DNA of 48,262 nt, from NCBI GenBank assembly GCA_009602725.1, contig WELB01000017.1, forward strand, positions 48,742-97,003, given 5' to 3'. The notes below the pieces were generated by a model, which did no database searches, was not told the origin of the DNA, and saw only the letters and a list, made by a program, of their open reading frames with translations. The position numbers and the translations under genes were made by a program. This stretch comes from Spirogloea muscicola. Taxonomy: Eukaryota; Streptophyta; Zygnematophyceae; Spirogloeales; Spirogloeaceae. Shown piece by piece: positions 1-11,951 of this stretch (positions are counted from its first letter, which is position 1; each line of letters opens with the position of its first letter).

Positions 1-108
1 CCCCCCCTTCCCCACACACACACATTCCTTCTTCACCTGCTCCTGCCACGCTTTCATTAAACTTCATGATCGCAGATCAGCCTCCCACCCACCTGCTGGT
101 GATTGCAG

Positions 109-3100
109 AGCGCCAAGGACGAGTGCATGGAGCTCCGCGGCGAGGCGGCGGAGCTGCACGAGTACTCTGCCAGCAAGTTCGGCCGCCTGGCGCTCTTCCT
201 CGGCGCCCTCGCCGAGAAGACCGACCGGCAGGGTGAGGCCGACCGTCCGGCCGCGGCAGCTCGATAAGCAGCCGCTCCGGTGGGAGGCCGCCGCCACAAG
301 GGCCGCTGCGCTCAGTGTCTGCAGCCTTGGCTTGACTCGCGTGCACGCAGACCAGGTGGCGCAAGAAGTGGAGTCCCGCATCGCCCCGCTGCGGCAGGAG
401 CGCCGGAGGCTCTTTAACGACCTGCTCGCCATAAAGGGTGAGCGACAGCTGACCGCCGCCATGGCGGCCGTGCTGCCGCGGCTGTGGAGGATGTGCCGCT
501 TCCTGCACCCTTATAGCTCAACTCCTCCGTCCCCCTCCCTCTTCCCTCCTCCTCTTCTCACTCGCCTCCTCTGTCGTTGTTAATTGCTGCCTCCAATGTT
601 CTTCCCTCCTCCCCTCTCTCTCTCTCTTCCCTCCGCCTCTTTTCCCCTCCCTCTGCTTCTCCCTCCTCTCCACGTCTACCCACTCTCGTACATCCCCTTC
701 CCTCCCTCTTCCCTCCTCCCTCTCCTGTCCCCTCAGCACACCAGCCGGCCTGCACTTGCCTTTCGCTGTACAGGCAACCTGCGAGTGTGGGCCCGCGTGC
801 GTCCGCAGTTCGAGCACGAGGGCCCCTCCGTTGCATCATTCCCGGACGACTACACCGTACGCATCTTGCAGCCGGCCGGCGCTGCTGCTGCTCGCAAGGA
901 CTTTGAATTCGACCGCGTGTACGGGCCGCACGTCAGCCAAGGTGGGCGTGCCTATCTGTAAAGGCAGCCTCCCTCCTCTCCTCATGTTTCTACCAATTCA
1001 GATCTACTTAAGGTCCAAGAGAGGCTGACCACTGGCGGCGCTGCTCCCTATGCGTCCGTTTACTGACGACGACACCGCCGCGCATTGTGTTGTAGTGGAG
1101 CTGTTTGCCGACGTGCAGCCGGTGGTGCAGTCGGTGATGGACGGGTACAACGCATGCATTCTCGCTTATGGCCCAACCGGCTCCGGCAAGTCGCACACCA
1201 TGGTGCGAAAGCTGCACCGCTAAGTGAAAGCACCACAATCCTTCCACATTCCTTCCTTCCTTGCCGGCCCTTACCTCCTTGTCGTTCCTAGTCATAAAGC
1301 CCTTGCAAAGCTGAGTGCTTAGCCCCTCCTAAGTTGACTATGATGCTTGACATTTAGTATACCGGTTAGTATGCCTATTTAGTATACAAATGCATTTCTA
1401 AATAGAGGAATACTTGTGGAATATTTATGGAAGTATCATGGCCTGAGCCCTGATGCGGAATCGCGACCTGCCTTACTTACCCGGCATTAAGGAGGTCCTG
1501 GGATTTTGTCTTATCTATATTCGGGTCCCTGCCTGGATGTGAAGTCCTTTGCAAGTGCTCCTGGTGCGGTCCGGGCTGCCCATACATTAATGTGGCAGCC
1601 CCATTGCTGGTCGGCAGGAATCATCACAACGTAGCAAAGGAACCCCTTGTGGTTGCAGCGACAGTCTCCCCTCTCTCCGGCCCTTCTGACTGCCGGCTCT
1701 GACTTCTTGTCGGCAGGAGGGCCCGTCGCACGACCGCGGCCTCTTCTATCGGGCGTTCGACGAGATGTTCGACCTTGCCAACACGACCGCGGGGTTGCCA
1801 TCGTGCCGCTATACCTTCCAAGTCACCGCCCTTGAGATCTACAACGAGCAGGTATGCCGCTTGCGCAGGTGTACAGCTGGAGGGCGTTAAGCACCAATTC
1901 TGAGCTAATAGTTGATGGAGACCCCACTGAATTTCTCTTAAAGAGATTCTAATGAGGTTGCCCGAGATTGGCTGTGTGGCTTCTCCCGCAGGTCCGAGAC
2001 CTGCTTGTGCGCCACCACCAGGACAAGGGCACGGTGCCGCGCCATGAAATCCTGCAGGCAGATGGCAGTGTCGTCGTCCTGGGTCTGCGGCACGATGTGG
2101 TCACAACGCCTGCCGAATTTGCGCGCGTCCTGAAGGCGGCGCACCAGAATCGGGCGGCTAGCGCTGGTGCCGCTGCCGCGGCTGACCGTGCAAATCGTGC
2201 TCACTTGTAAGCCTCCTGATCCCTTTTGTGAGTAGCTCAATAATACGGTCTCAGTTGTCTCGGATTGCTTGTGTGACAGTGCATCTGGAATATTTAAAGA
2301 GTGGGATGAGCGCCACAGCTTCTGGTTGTTAGTTTCGTCAAAAGGCTCTGTGACACGTGCTTGAATAACACGTTCCCACGGTGTGCAGCATCGTGACAAT
2401 TGAGGTGACGTGCGAGGATGGTGGCGCGCACGTCGAGGCCGTCCGCAGCAAGCTGGTGCTGGTGGACCTTGCGGGCAGCGAGCGGCTGCCAAAGTCGCTG
2501 ACGTCCGGCGACCGCCTCACCGAGTCGCTCCACCTCAACAAGGCATTCTCAGCGTGAGCACCGCACGCCGTCTATTCTATTTTTGCAGTCTAAGATGACT
2601 TGCAGGTGTTCGCTTTGTCGATTGCCTGTGAAGCTCTTCATGAAATTCTATCACGTCATTCTCTCAACTGCAAAGGAGAGGCCTAAAGCAGCTTGACGGA
2701 AGTGCATAGGGAGGTTATCTGCGGATAAATTGACAAACATTCTAAAGCTGAGAGCCCTAGATCTCCCTCAGTGATTCATGACACTGTTCGATAGCCTTGA
2801 CTGCAAACAGTAGCCTGCATTTGTTCTGCCACGTGTTGATCAAGAATGACAAGCTGCACAAATTGTTGTTACAAGGCCTGCCAATGGCTGGGCACCTGAG
2901 CAAGCTTGCCACACTGGCCTGCTGCAGAGTGTGTCAAGTCGTCAGTGTAAATCCATGTCAGTTTCTTGTCAGAGTCACAGGCATGACAGTCTCGCTGGAC
3001 TGACAGAAGCTAGAAGGTGTGAGAGACTTTGCTGCGCAGGCTGGGGGACGTGCTGTTGGCTGTGGCGGCGAAGAAGAGCCACGTGCCGCACCGCAACTCC

Positions 3101-6100
3101 AAGCTCACGCATCTCCTCTCCGATTGCATAGGTGGGCACCACCCTGCGCGCCTTTGTAGACAGCTCCTATTTCCAAGCTGCTAGCTCCTCACACCGCCAG
3201 CTTCCTCCAAAGACCAGCATACTTTGGTGGAGTGACATTGTGGTGCTATAAGCCAAGCTTGAAGTCATCCTATAGCAAGCTTTGACATATGGTATACTGT
3301 CTGAGCGTGCGACTGCTCAACACAGGCGGGGATGCAAAGACGCTGCTGGTTGTGACGTGCAGCCCGACTGTCACTGACACTGCCGAGAGCATTGCTTCAC
3401 TCGGGTTTGCCACACGAAGCCGCAATGCAGAGATTAGCCTCGGCTCTAAGGACACGGTTAAGAAGTGGCGCGATGCGGTAGGTCTGCAGAAGGCAGGCCC
3501 GTACCTTAGCAGGAAGAAATACTATCACGGGTCTTAGAACACACCTGGCAATGGCAAGGCGGAGCTGCTTAAGAAGAGCAAGTCCTGCAACATTGACTTA
3601 CAATCTGTGAACGTGGCAGCACCTGTTCTTTAAGCCAATTAGTAGTGTAAACAATTGGATACAGTCATGCTTGATTTGCTCAGTAGGCGTGCATGCTGCA
3701 CGGATAATCTGGAATATGTTGTTGATTGCAGGCAAGCGAGGCTCGCCGAGACCTTTTTGAGAAAGACAAGGAGCTGAGTGAGCTGCAGCAGGAGTTGCTG
3801 CGTCACAAGGAGGCGGCCAAGGACCTGGATGCCCAAGCGCTTGTGCTTTTCAGCGAACTGCAGAAAGCATGGGCGTTCTCCTTGGAGCTCAAGGCAGAGG
3901 CTGACAGGCATCAGGCTCGAGCTACAAGTCTTAAGGTGAGAGGGCATCATGCCCAGCATGAAGCAGGCTGTTGTTCTTGGGAGCTTGTCAGCATGAGCTG
4001 TGGTCACAGCAAGGGTCATTACTGGAGCTTGCTTTCAGCACCTAGCTTCCTTCCTGTCAGGACGCTTATCATACACTCTAAGTCCCTCTTGTTGTCCCGC
4101 TACCTTTACATGTCACAAGATTTCATTCTCCTATATGGCTTGCTACATAATGTAAGGGGCTATTGCTATTGGGTGCTGCACGGTGAAAATGGCAAGGGAT
4201 TGTAACTTAAGGAGGACGCAAGCAGATGAAGCAAGGGCTTTGAAACATGCCAGTGTTTTTGTGGCTGCAGGCTGAGCTGGCAGCTGCGTCAGAGAAGGCC
4301 CGGAGAGCAGAGGAGGGCCACGCAGCGGCCTTGCTCCTGCTGCGGTCGCAGCTGGAGGAGGAGCACCGCGCCAAGATGGTGGAGTATGTGATGGAGACGG
4401 AGGCTGCTGGGGCGACTATGGCCAGCAATGAGGTGCTCATGAAGTCATCTTTGACACTCATCACCTGCCTCTTATCCAATCAATGCTATGTACTCGATGC
4501 TATGTGCTGGCTAGTAAGCATGGGAATGTTTGTGACAGGCATGCCACAGCTTCTTATGTCGAAGTCGACCGACAGCCTTAGTTGGTCATTATGGTGATAC
4601 TCTCACCTTTCCAGGCTCAAGGCCAGATGTACGTTGCCTCTGGTTTGTGATTTTGACAATAGCTTATTGCTGCTCAGGTTCGTGTGCAGCACCTGGAGCG
4701 CCAGCTCGCGGAGGCACTCGCAGCTGCCAGTACGACTGCTGCTCGTCCTCCGTCACAGGACGCCCGGGCAGACATTGATGCGAACCAAGCGGCATCTGCA
4801 GAGGAAGTGGGCAAGCTCCGTGTCACAATTTCTCACCTGGAGGAGGAGCTGGCCAAACGGGACGAGCTCATTGAGGTAAGCGATGCCGAGGGTTTGAGGA
4901 GATGGATTTTAGGGATCAGCTAGGCATCTTGAGAAGCGCTTTGCTTGAATGGCACATGGTTGTCAACTCCTTCTTGCACGGACAAAGCATGCAAGTGCCA
5001 CAGGCCACCTGTTTGATGAGAATGCCAGATCCAGGATCTTGTTGAATATAGTAGCCATTGCATCTAATGGCTTCGACTGATGGAGTGCATGATGGCCGCT
5101 TGCAGCGCCTGAATGAGGAGAATGAGAGGCTAGTAGCACGACCAGCAATACCTGCCCAAGCGCAAGAAGCTGATGCGCTTATTCAGAGCTCGGCAGAAGC
5201 AAGGCCACAAGACGCGAGAAGCGACCAGCCTGCAATGGCTGCAGCTTCCACTGAGCTGCTTGACAAAGTTGGGCAGCAATATCCAAAAGACGAATCTAAG
5301 AGCGCTTCAAGCCAGGCAGCAGAGCCGGTATCAAGTACAGTCGGTGAGACACCATCGGTGGTACCAGTGACCAATAGAGAGCCACCTGCGATGCTGGAGA
5401 CAGCGCAAGGTCGTGCAGGAGCGCAGGCCAATGGCGAAGCAACTGACCAGCCCAGTACGAGCGCGCCTTCCACGCCGCGCCTGCTGAGGTCCACAGCGGC
5501 TGGGGAGTACCTCACTTGGGCTCTGAGTGCATTCAGTCCAGACCAGTATGGAAGCGTGGCTGCTGCTGCTGACCAAGCTAACAAGATGCTTATGCTGGTG
5601 AGCATCTGAACAAAAGCACAGATTTGTCATGATCTGAACAGCTACTTCTAAGCGTATTTATTGCTCAGTCGAATAATGTCAGCGTGTCATGATGTGTGCG
5701 TTTTACATTATGTGTCCCCTTGTCCCTTGGCATGCCACAGATTTGACTGATCTGCTGCAGCAGAGCAGATTGTTGCACTGCTATATATTGCTGCGGAGCA
5801 GCATCATGGAGATGCTGTGGCCAACTAGCCGTCTTGCTCATTCTTGTTCCTTGTGGCAGGTGCTGGCAGCAGTTGTCAAGGCGGAGCGTGCCATGCGAGA
5901 GAGCGAGATGCTCGCAGAGCTCCGCGATGCAGTTTTCTCCTTTCTGGGGAGGATGGAGCCCAGGCGTCTGCTGGACACGATGCTCGTGGCGCGCATCCGC
6001 ATTCTCTACCTGAAAGCCCTCCTCGCCAAGTCACCAGAACTGTCCTCTACCAGGGTCAATTACTGCGCCCCCTTAATTTATCAAGCTGATTGCTTCTAAA

Positions 6101-9100
6101 ATTCCCTTCATAGGCTTCTATCATCGTCACACTTTCATCTGTCGCTCAGTTTCATTTCCGATGTTGCACTGCTTCTCCTAGTTGTCTTGAAAATTGATTA
6201 GGCAGCAGAAGTGGGCAATGCAAACCCACACCACACATTATTGCACCCAGCATTGTTAGGCACCAGAAGTGTGCGATGCAAACCCAGGCCATGCATTATT
6301 GCACCCAGAAGGAGGAGGCCGCCTGTTTGGAGGACTCCTGTTCATGTGCTGCTTGAGCCTCTGAAAGGCTACCTTGCAGTCTCAGCTGGCATTGATGTAC
6401 ACGCCTCAACTCAAACCCAAGTGCTGGCGCCTCTCTGCAGGTTCACTCCATTGAGCACTTCCTTGAAAATGGCTACGTCGCACCAGTGTGGAGCAGGCCA
6501 AGCAGCCGGTGGGGTAGTCGCTCCAACAGTCGCTCCAACAGTCGCTCCAACAGTCGATCCACAACACCAAGCGAGTCGCCAAGGCATTCACCAAAGCACC
6601 CGCTGTCTGAAGGCCTGCGGCCAGTCGTGCCCTTCCGCGTGAACCTTTCTGGTACTGGCCACAAGGCTTTTGCAAAACTGTCATCCTTCTCTTGGAAGGC
6701 TGTGGCTGGAGCGGCGGTCTCGGCCAATGGTATAGAGGCCCGCAGTGGGGCCGAAACGCCCAAGGTACCACTTGCCCACTGTTGCCAGCTACTTTACCAG
6801 CACTCTCTCCTCTTCTTGGACTTATAAGGTGAATACTGAGTTGCCAAACATTGTCAGAGTTGGTATGGTGAGTAGTAGGTACTCTTCTAAATTGCTACTC
6901 TAATATGTCTATTATGACATTACACACAGTTATGTTGTTGCTTTGTGTTCTGCTGGCTTTCCACAATCAGGGCACAGAGCAAGGGGGGCGGCAGGTGGCA
7001 ACCGAGAGGCTCAAGGAGATCAGCCAGGAGTCGCGCACCTTTGCAATTGATAACCGGGAGCTGGCGGCGGTGTTCGCGCACGGCGAGCAGGAAGAGTTGC
7101 GGCGGCGCATCCGCAAGTGGCTTGCGGAGACGTTCCACTTCCTCTCCCTCAACCACACTGCGGTTAGTGTAACATTGTCCTACCCAGGTCCTACATTAAT
7201 TCCTGCTGCTAAGCTCGCAGCTGTTTACATCCACTTTAGTTATGTTCTGCTACACTAGCCCCTCAGAAGCAAACCACTGAGATCTGGCTTCTTTGTCGTG
7301 CATATTATGTTAGTGTACAGTGAAGCATGCTCGTCTGGACTGCCATGCCATATTCATTATAGACATAAGAGGGACGGACTTTGCACCAAGCGAGCATTGC
7401 CATTGGCATGCGTGGCAGGAGGAAGTTCCCGGCGACCTGGAGTTGCTGACGACGTCCATCCTGCACGGATGGCTGGCAGGGCTGGGCGCCGCACCCCCGG
7501 TTGCCACGGCCACCGACGTCCTAGGCCAACTCCTATCTGACTACACCAAGCAGTCGTACATGCAGCACATCCAGCACCTCAAGGTCAGCATTGCAGCTGC
7601 TCTATGATGCAATGCATCGTCCATGACGTTCATGCAAGCGGATATAGTGAGGCAGCATCATACTGTATTATACTGCAAGCATGTGACCTCTTCTGTCCTG
7701 CCAAGACTGCAATAGCAGTTGTGCCAGTCAGCTTCAGGAAGTAGGGGTCGTCCAAGGTTGCCCAACGCGAATATTCCATGTTTGGTGTTTCATTTGTTAC
7801 TGCAGGATGTGGCCAGCACACTTGCGACTGAGGATGCGGAGGACATGGCGGCAGCGCAGCGTGTACGCACAGCCTTGGAGTCAGTGGAGCACAAGAAGCG
7901 CAAGGTGTGCTTAGTGGCCCCGACCTGCAGAGAGCATTTGCTATCCACAATTGCACTAACACTTGCTGTATGGCTATCCTTGGTTTGATAGCCAGATGAC
8001 TTCAACTCTTATTCAAGTCCTGCTAAAGTAAAAATTTGGTCCTTCTTAAGAGCTACCTCCATCCCTGTAAGTTGCAACCAATGGAATCCGTCGCCAGTCA
8101 AGATTTGACACCTTATCTTGGACGGGTAGCTGGCATAGATTGCAGTGATCAAGCACTGGTGTGGTTGTCTTGCCAGGTCTTGCAGCTCATGAAGCAAGAC
8201 GTGACGATCTTGGCCAAGGATCAGACTGCATTGCCGCTGAAGAGCCTGCCCACAGCTGCAGAGGACGCGCGAGTGGCCTCTCTGCTCAAGCTTGAGGAGA
8301 TCTTCCGCAAGGTTGAGGTGCGGACCGACAACAGCAGCTGCCACGTGCTCACGCTTTTGATGCCAAGCCAAGTCCACTGCCAACGGAGCTCCTGGGTCGA
8401 GCTGTAGAGCTCTAAGATCTTCCTAGAAGGGTTAATGGACAATAATTATGGAACTGAAAGAGGATTCTACCAGGAGCTAAAACATGTGCCACTGTCGCAT
8501 TTCATGCGGGTGCAGACAATGAAGCGGGAGGCAGCAGAGCGGCCGGGCCTGCAAGACAGCCACCGTGCACAGCTGCTGGCGCTGCTGAGTGAGGTCATCC
8601 CATCGCTGCTCCCGCTGGACCGACCAACCGGCGAGCAGTGCATTCTTGAGACACAGCACGTCATTGATGTGAGACCCCATTTCGAGGTCCTTCTGTGTCT
8701 GCCACCTTTATCACCCTGCCGACTTGATCCAGGTTGCTTGGCAACAGAACAAGCTTGCGAGCTGCTGCCGCTCGTCTGCACTGAGAAAGTTTGGCCTGCA
8801 AGCTGATGCATGGGGGAAGGAATGTGGGTAGAAGTACTGTCTCTAGGCATATATGCAGCGATCGAGGTAATCTTACGATTTCTCGGCTGGACGTTGGACA
8901 GTGTAGCGCCAGTGATCCCTTGACTTCAAGACCCCCAAAAGTCAAGAAGTCAGTCCTTCAAGAGTCAACGAAAGGCTATGCATGTGCAGGGCTCCTTTGA
9001 CCAGCAATAGTCCTTATTGGTGCAGTCGACACCGTCCAAGGTTAGAAGCATGGCTTCTGGTGGTGGCGCCTCCGACGACAGTAGTGGCGCTGGCATCGGC

Positions 9101-10007
9101 GTGGGCAGGGCTGCTGAAGGCGATGTGGGTGTGAGCAACGGCGACGGTGGTGCCGCACTGCCGTCAGCCAAGGACCAGCAGCCGCTGCTTTACGCATCCA
9201 AGTGGACGTCGACCGGCGCCAGCCCCGCGGCCCCTAACGAGGGCGATGGCGTGTCGCGGGAACTCTTTCCCGTTGGCGGCCGGCAAGGTGTCGCGGGCTT
9301 CCCGGCGGTGCTGCAGGGCGAGAAGATTGCGTGGACGGTCATCACGCTGACCACCAAGGGCGCTGCCCGGCCGCAGGGCCAGGTGAAGGCCGGCGCGACG
9401 TCCCGGCTCGACTTGGTCATCAAGGCGCGCGTGGAGCGCCGCAGCTCCTTGGGCAGCACGGAGCAGGTCTTGGTGGCTGTGCTGCCCCCGCCAGCTGAGC
9501 TGGAAGGCTTGCCACGCGAGGAGCTGCGGCGCCGGCTCGTTGTCGTGCCGGAGATGCTGCGCCGGCTCGCCATCGCCCCTCAGCGCGACGGGACGCTTGA
9601 CCCCACCAAGACAGTCAAGAAGTAAGCATAAATTGCCGGATACCATTTGCCTGTCCCACTTCTGACTATGACTCGCTGATGTGGGCGCGCACTGAAAGTG
9701 CTTGATTGCTCAGATGGTCAGTCATGCTTAGCCCTTGCCATGATGAAACCATTATATTCTCACTTATGGGACGAGAACCTTGACGCTGTTGCTGCCACTT
9801 GGTTCTCACAGATACCTGCGGTTGTACAACACGATTGCTGCACGCGTGCCGGTCCTGCGGGATGCACGGTGGGCGGAACTAGAGGACTACGCGCCGGGCC
9901 GGTCGTCCACGTGGTCCAACCAGAGCTCTGTGCAGAGCACGCCGGGGTGGTCGAACCAGAGCTCCGTCTCAGCGACGCCCCGGCGAACTAGTCCGCCACG
10001 CATGTGA
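109..10007 (+). CDS. KAC: KAC/KCA-type kinesin-14 (chloroplast-movement kinesin), 5' partial
   Basis: Twenty-two phase-consistent exons give about 1,467 residues: 109-232, 351-437, 774-941, 1096-1202, 1717-1851, 1992-2206, 2389-2553, 3040-3131, 3326-3477, 3732-3935, 4271-4432, 4678-4875, 5106-5597, 5860-6054, 6441-6764, 6971-7162, 7419-7583, 7806-7904, 8177-8317, 8474-8668, 9026-9621, 9812-10007. The N-terminus lies outside the window. A short coiled segment ([17 protein letters not shown]) precedes a motor domain with P-loop GPTGSGKS and switch II DLAGSER. Switch I is degenerate (RANRAHF in place of NxxSSRSH). A coiled coil begins at about 3732, followed by an SR-rich linker and a long conserved tail ([16 protein letters not shown]-like, [18 protein letters not shown]). 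Land-plant KACs bind actin filaments and tether chloroplasts during light-driven movement. The order motor, coil, tail and the tail motifs separate it from other kinesin-14s. The donor at 6055 (GTCAAT) is weak. The family call is confident; the function in this alga is inferred. Confidence 0.9.
6201..6309 (+). repeat. 58-bp imperfect tandem duplication in a KAC intron
   Basis: Unit 1 (6201-6258) and unit 2 (from 6259) share blocks such as GATGCAAACCCA/CAATGCAAACCCA and ATTATTGCACCCAG. The copies differ at scattered positions, so the duplication is not recent. It lies wholly inside the intron 6055-6440. Confidence 0.75.
6516..6563 (+). repeat. 12-bp coding minisatellite, Ser-Arg-Ser-Asn repeats in KAC
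   Basis: Three identical copies of AGTCGCTCCAAC and a diverged fourth copy encode SRSN repeats in the linker between coiled coil and tail. The surrounding residues are rich in SPR and SPK, so it is a plausible disordered phosphorylation-prone linker. The 12-bp period allows copy-number change without a frame shift. Confidence 0.85.
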
Positions 10008-10370
10008 CAGGGGTCTCAATAGGACTCAGTCTAGGTGACGGCATACATAAGTTAGGATGTTAAGCTAGGACATTTGCAGACAAATTTTGAATTCATTGAC
10101 CCCAAGCTCTTACATCCTTGATGATCTCGACTTTCAACTCGATGCTGTGTGGAGGCGACATTTGTCATGCTGCTGCTTTTACAACTCAGACTGTGCTATG
10201 GGGAGTCGGCAACAAGCTTCTTTGCAAAAATTCAACTCAATGCAGCAACAGAGCACCAGAGCATGTGATCGTGGTGAGTGGTACATTAGAAGGCTCTGCT
10301 AATACGTTCAACGAAGTCCAACGTGACTACTAAAAAGACCCCTGCAGCAGCTGCCAGCCATGGACACCCT
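10008..10370. other. Convergent intergenic region KAC/eS12
   Basis: These 363 bp separate the stop codons of two converging genes and should hold both 3' UTRs and polyadenylation sites. I see no coding exon, RNA gene or repeat in it. Confidence 0.6.
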
Positions 10371-11099
10371 CTACTTGCTCTTGAGATGCTCCTGAAGCAC
10401 GTTCAGCGCCTCCGTCTCCTCGCCGTAGTCCCGCACAACGACACATGAGCAGCCGACGACCTTGCGCGCCTTGCCCTCTGAGTCGATCTTGCAGAGCTGC
10501 CGCCACCCCAACACACCAGCTTTTGTCAGCAGGCACTCAGGCTGCAGTGTGCTGGCCAGGATGGGCGCCACTGCTGCTACGAGAGGGCGGGAGGAGGGAG
10601 CGCGCAGGAAGGGGAACTCACGCCAGCCCATTCGCCGAGCTTCTTGGCGGAGGGGACCTGGATGAGGTTGACGTTGTGCTCGTTGCACAGCGCCTCGACG
10701 AGCTTCGTGTAGTCTGCCTGGTCGCAATCCTGCGCGAGCACGCAGAGCTGCGCGGTGTGCTTCTCCACCGCCTTGGCGGCCTCGTGGAGGCCCCGCGCGA
10801 GGCCGTCGTGTGCCAGCGCCTTCTTCAGGACCTGCTGCAGCGCCGTCATCGTGTCCATGCGCTCGCCCGCCGCCATGACGGCGGCGGCGCCGCCGCCGCC
10901 GCCATTGGCGGCGCCGCCGTCGGCCGTCGGCTCGCCGTCGTTGTCGGCGGCCATGACCTCATCAGCGACAGGCTCATCTCTGCGGACGAGGGAGGTGGGC
11001 CCAGGTTGAGACTGGAGAGCAGCGCGGTCCAGCGGTGGTGCCTGGCAGCCGCGCCGGCGCAGAGGGGGCGATGGCGCTAAGAGCTCACCCGTCCGACAT
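10371..11099 (-). CDS. RPS12: 40S ribosomal protein eS12
   Basis: Three exons on the minus strand: 11089-11099 (ATG TCG GAC GG), 10622-10979 and 10371-10496, giving 164 residues with every phase consistent. The 11-nt first exon explains the start: spliced, it reads [16 protein letters not shown], a typical acidic eS12 N-terminus. The alternative ATG at 10954 would lose it. A Gly/Ala-rich stretch encoded by GCC-type repeats follows, then the conserved core ([60 protein letters not shown]). eS12 is a small-subunit component near the beak. It is slightly longer than plant eS12 (about 144 residues) because of the N-terminal insert. It is divergent from UTP3, another ribosome-synthesis gene. Confidence 0.95.
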
Positions 11100-11108
11100 G
11101 GTCCTCAG

Positions 11109-11124
11109 CGGTCACGCGTGACCG
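11109..11124. promoter_or_regulatory. 16-bp perfect palindrome just upstream of eS12
   Basis: CGGTCACGCGTGACCG is self-complementary over all 16 bases and ends 10 bp upstream of the eS12 start codon. Its centre CACGCGTG resembles a bHLH/bZIP-type site. It could be a dimeric transcription-factor site or part of the transcribed leader. The role is inferred from symmetry and position only. Confidence 0.5.
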
Positions 11125-11548
11125 CCTCGCACGTCGGAACGTCCTCGAGTCCTCACCTGCCGCGACATCAGCGCCGTGCCTGGTCAGCACTGACAACCGA
11201 GCATCCGGAGCCCCATGAAGCTGGGAGGAGGGTGGAGTGGGCAACGGGAGAGCTCGTGGGGGACGACAGAGAAAGCCCGCTGACAAACGGGGGTAAAGGG
11301 GCCTCCGACGCCGCAGCGCCCAGCAGGCAGTGACTGAGAGCACTGCGCCAAGACCACAGCCTCCGCCGCTGCCGCCGCCGCCGCGCAGAAGAAGGCAGGC
11401 GAGGAGAAGGCGCAGGAGACAGAGGAGGAATGGTTGAGTGGCGGCGAGCTTCCGCACCTACGCTGGCGGGCTGGGCGCTCGCGCGGCGGCGCCTGCTCCG
11501 CAACGGACAGAGGTGGCGGCTGGCAGAGCTCGTGAAGGTGGTTATGGA

Positions 11549-11559
11549 GGGGGGGGGGG
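11549..11559 (+). repeat. Eleven-base G homopolymer in the divergent promoter
   Basis: An uninterrupted G run in the region between eS12 and UTP3. Such runs are prone to length errors in sequencing and could form G-rich structures with neighbouring G tracts. Confidence 0.8.
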
Positions 11560-11635
11560 GTTTTAGGAGGCTGTGGCTGAGGGCGCTTTGTTGTGGGCGC
11601 CCCACTACCTGGCGGCGCGGCCCTCGCGAGCCGCA

Positions 11636-11660
11636 CGATCTGGGTTTAAGGGCCAGATCG
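11636..11660. promoter_or_regulatory. Inverted repeat CGATCTGG-N9-CCAGATCG in the eS12/UTP3 promoter
   Basis: Two perfect 8-bp arms (11636-11643 and 11653-11660) flank a 9-bp spacer containing GTTTAAGGG. Spacing of about one and a half to two helical turns between arm centres suits a dimeric DNA-binding protein. No factor is recognised. Confidence 0.4.
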
Positions 11661-11762
11661 GAGGCGCGCAGATCGCGCCCCGCCCTGGCTGTGTGGGGGA
11701 GGGAGTCCTTAAACCCTGGCTCCCCCCTATGGACTAAAACCCCGGCCTCCCACTCAGCCCTC

Positions 11763-11771
11763 TTTAGGGTT
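11763..11771. promoter_or_regulatory. Telo-box-like motif TTTAGGGTT upstream of UTP3
   Basis: The reverse complement AACCCTAAA matches the plant telo-box core found in promoters of ribosomal-protein and ribosome-biogenesis genes. It sits about 40 bp before the UTP3 ATG, between UTP3 and eS12. The motif is seen; the regulatory role is inferred from plant knowledge. Confidence 0.45.
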
Positions 11772-11810
11772 CCTACACCCTAGGACCGCCGAGGCCCGCC
11801 TCCGGCGCCC

Positions 11811-11917
11811 ATGGCCCGCGCCGCGGCGTCGCGCCGCGAGCGCGGCCGCNAGACATCCGGCGCGAGGACTTCGTGGACGAGGTCGACGAGTGTGAGCGCA
11901 GACCCCCCGATTTTGCC

Positions 11918-11951
<34 letters not shown>

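Noticed and set aside
4615-4634. Micro-exon in the KAC coiled coil (after TTTCCAG)
   Set aside because: Its length would put the next exon out of frame. Exons 4271-4432 and 4678-4875 already join in phase 0.
10445-11080. 211-codon plus-strand open frame
   Set aside because: It is antisense to eS12, whose exons are certain. The opposite frame is open only because of GC-rich codons.
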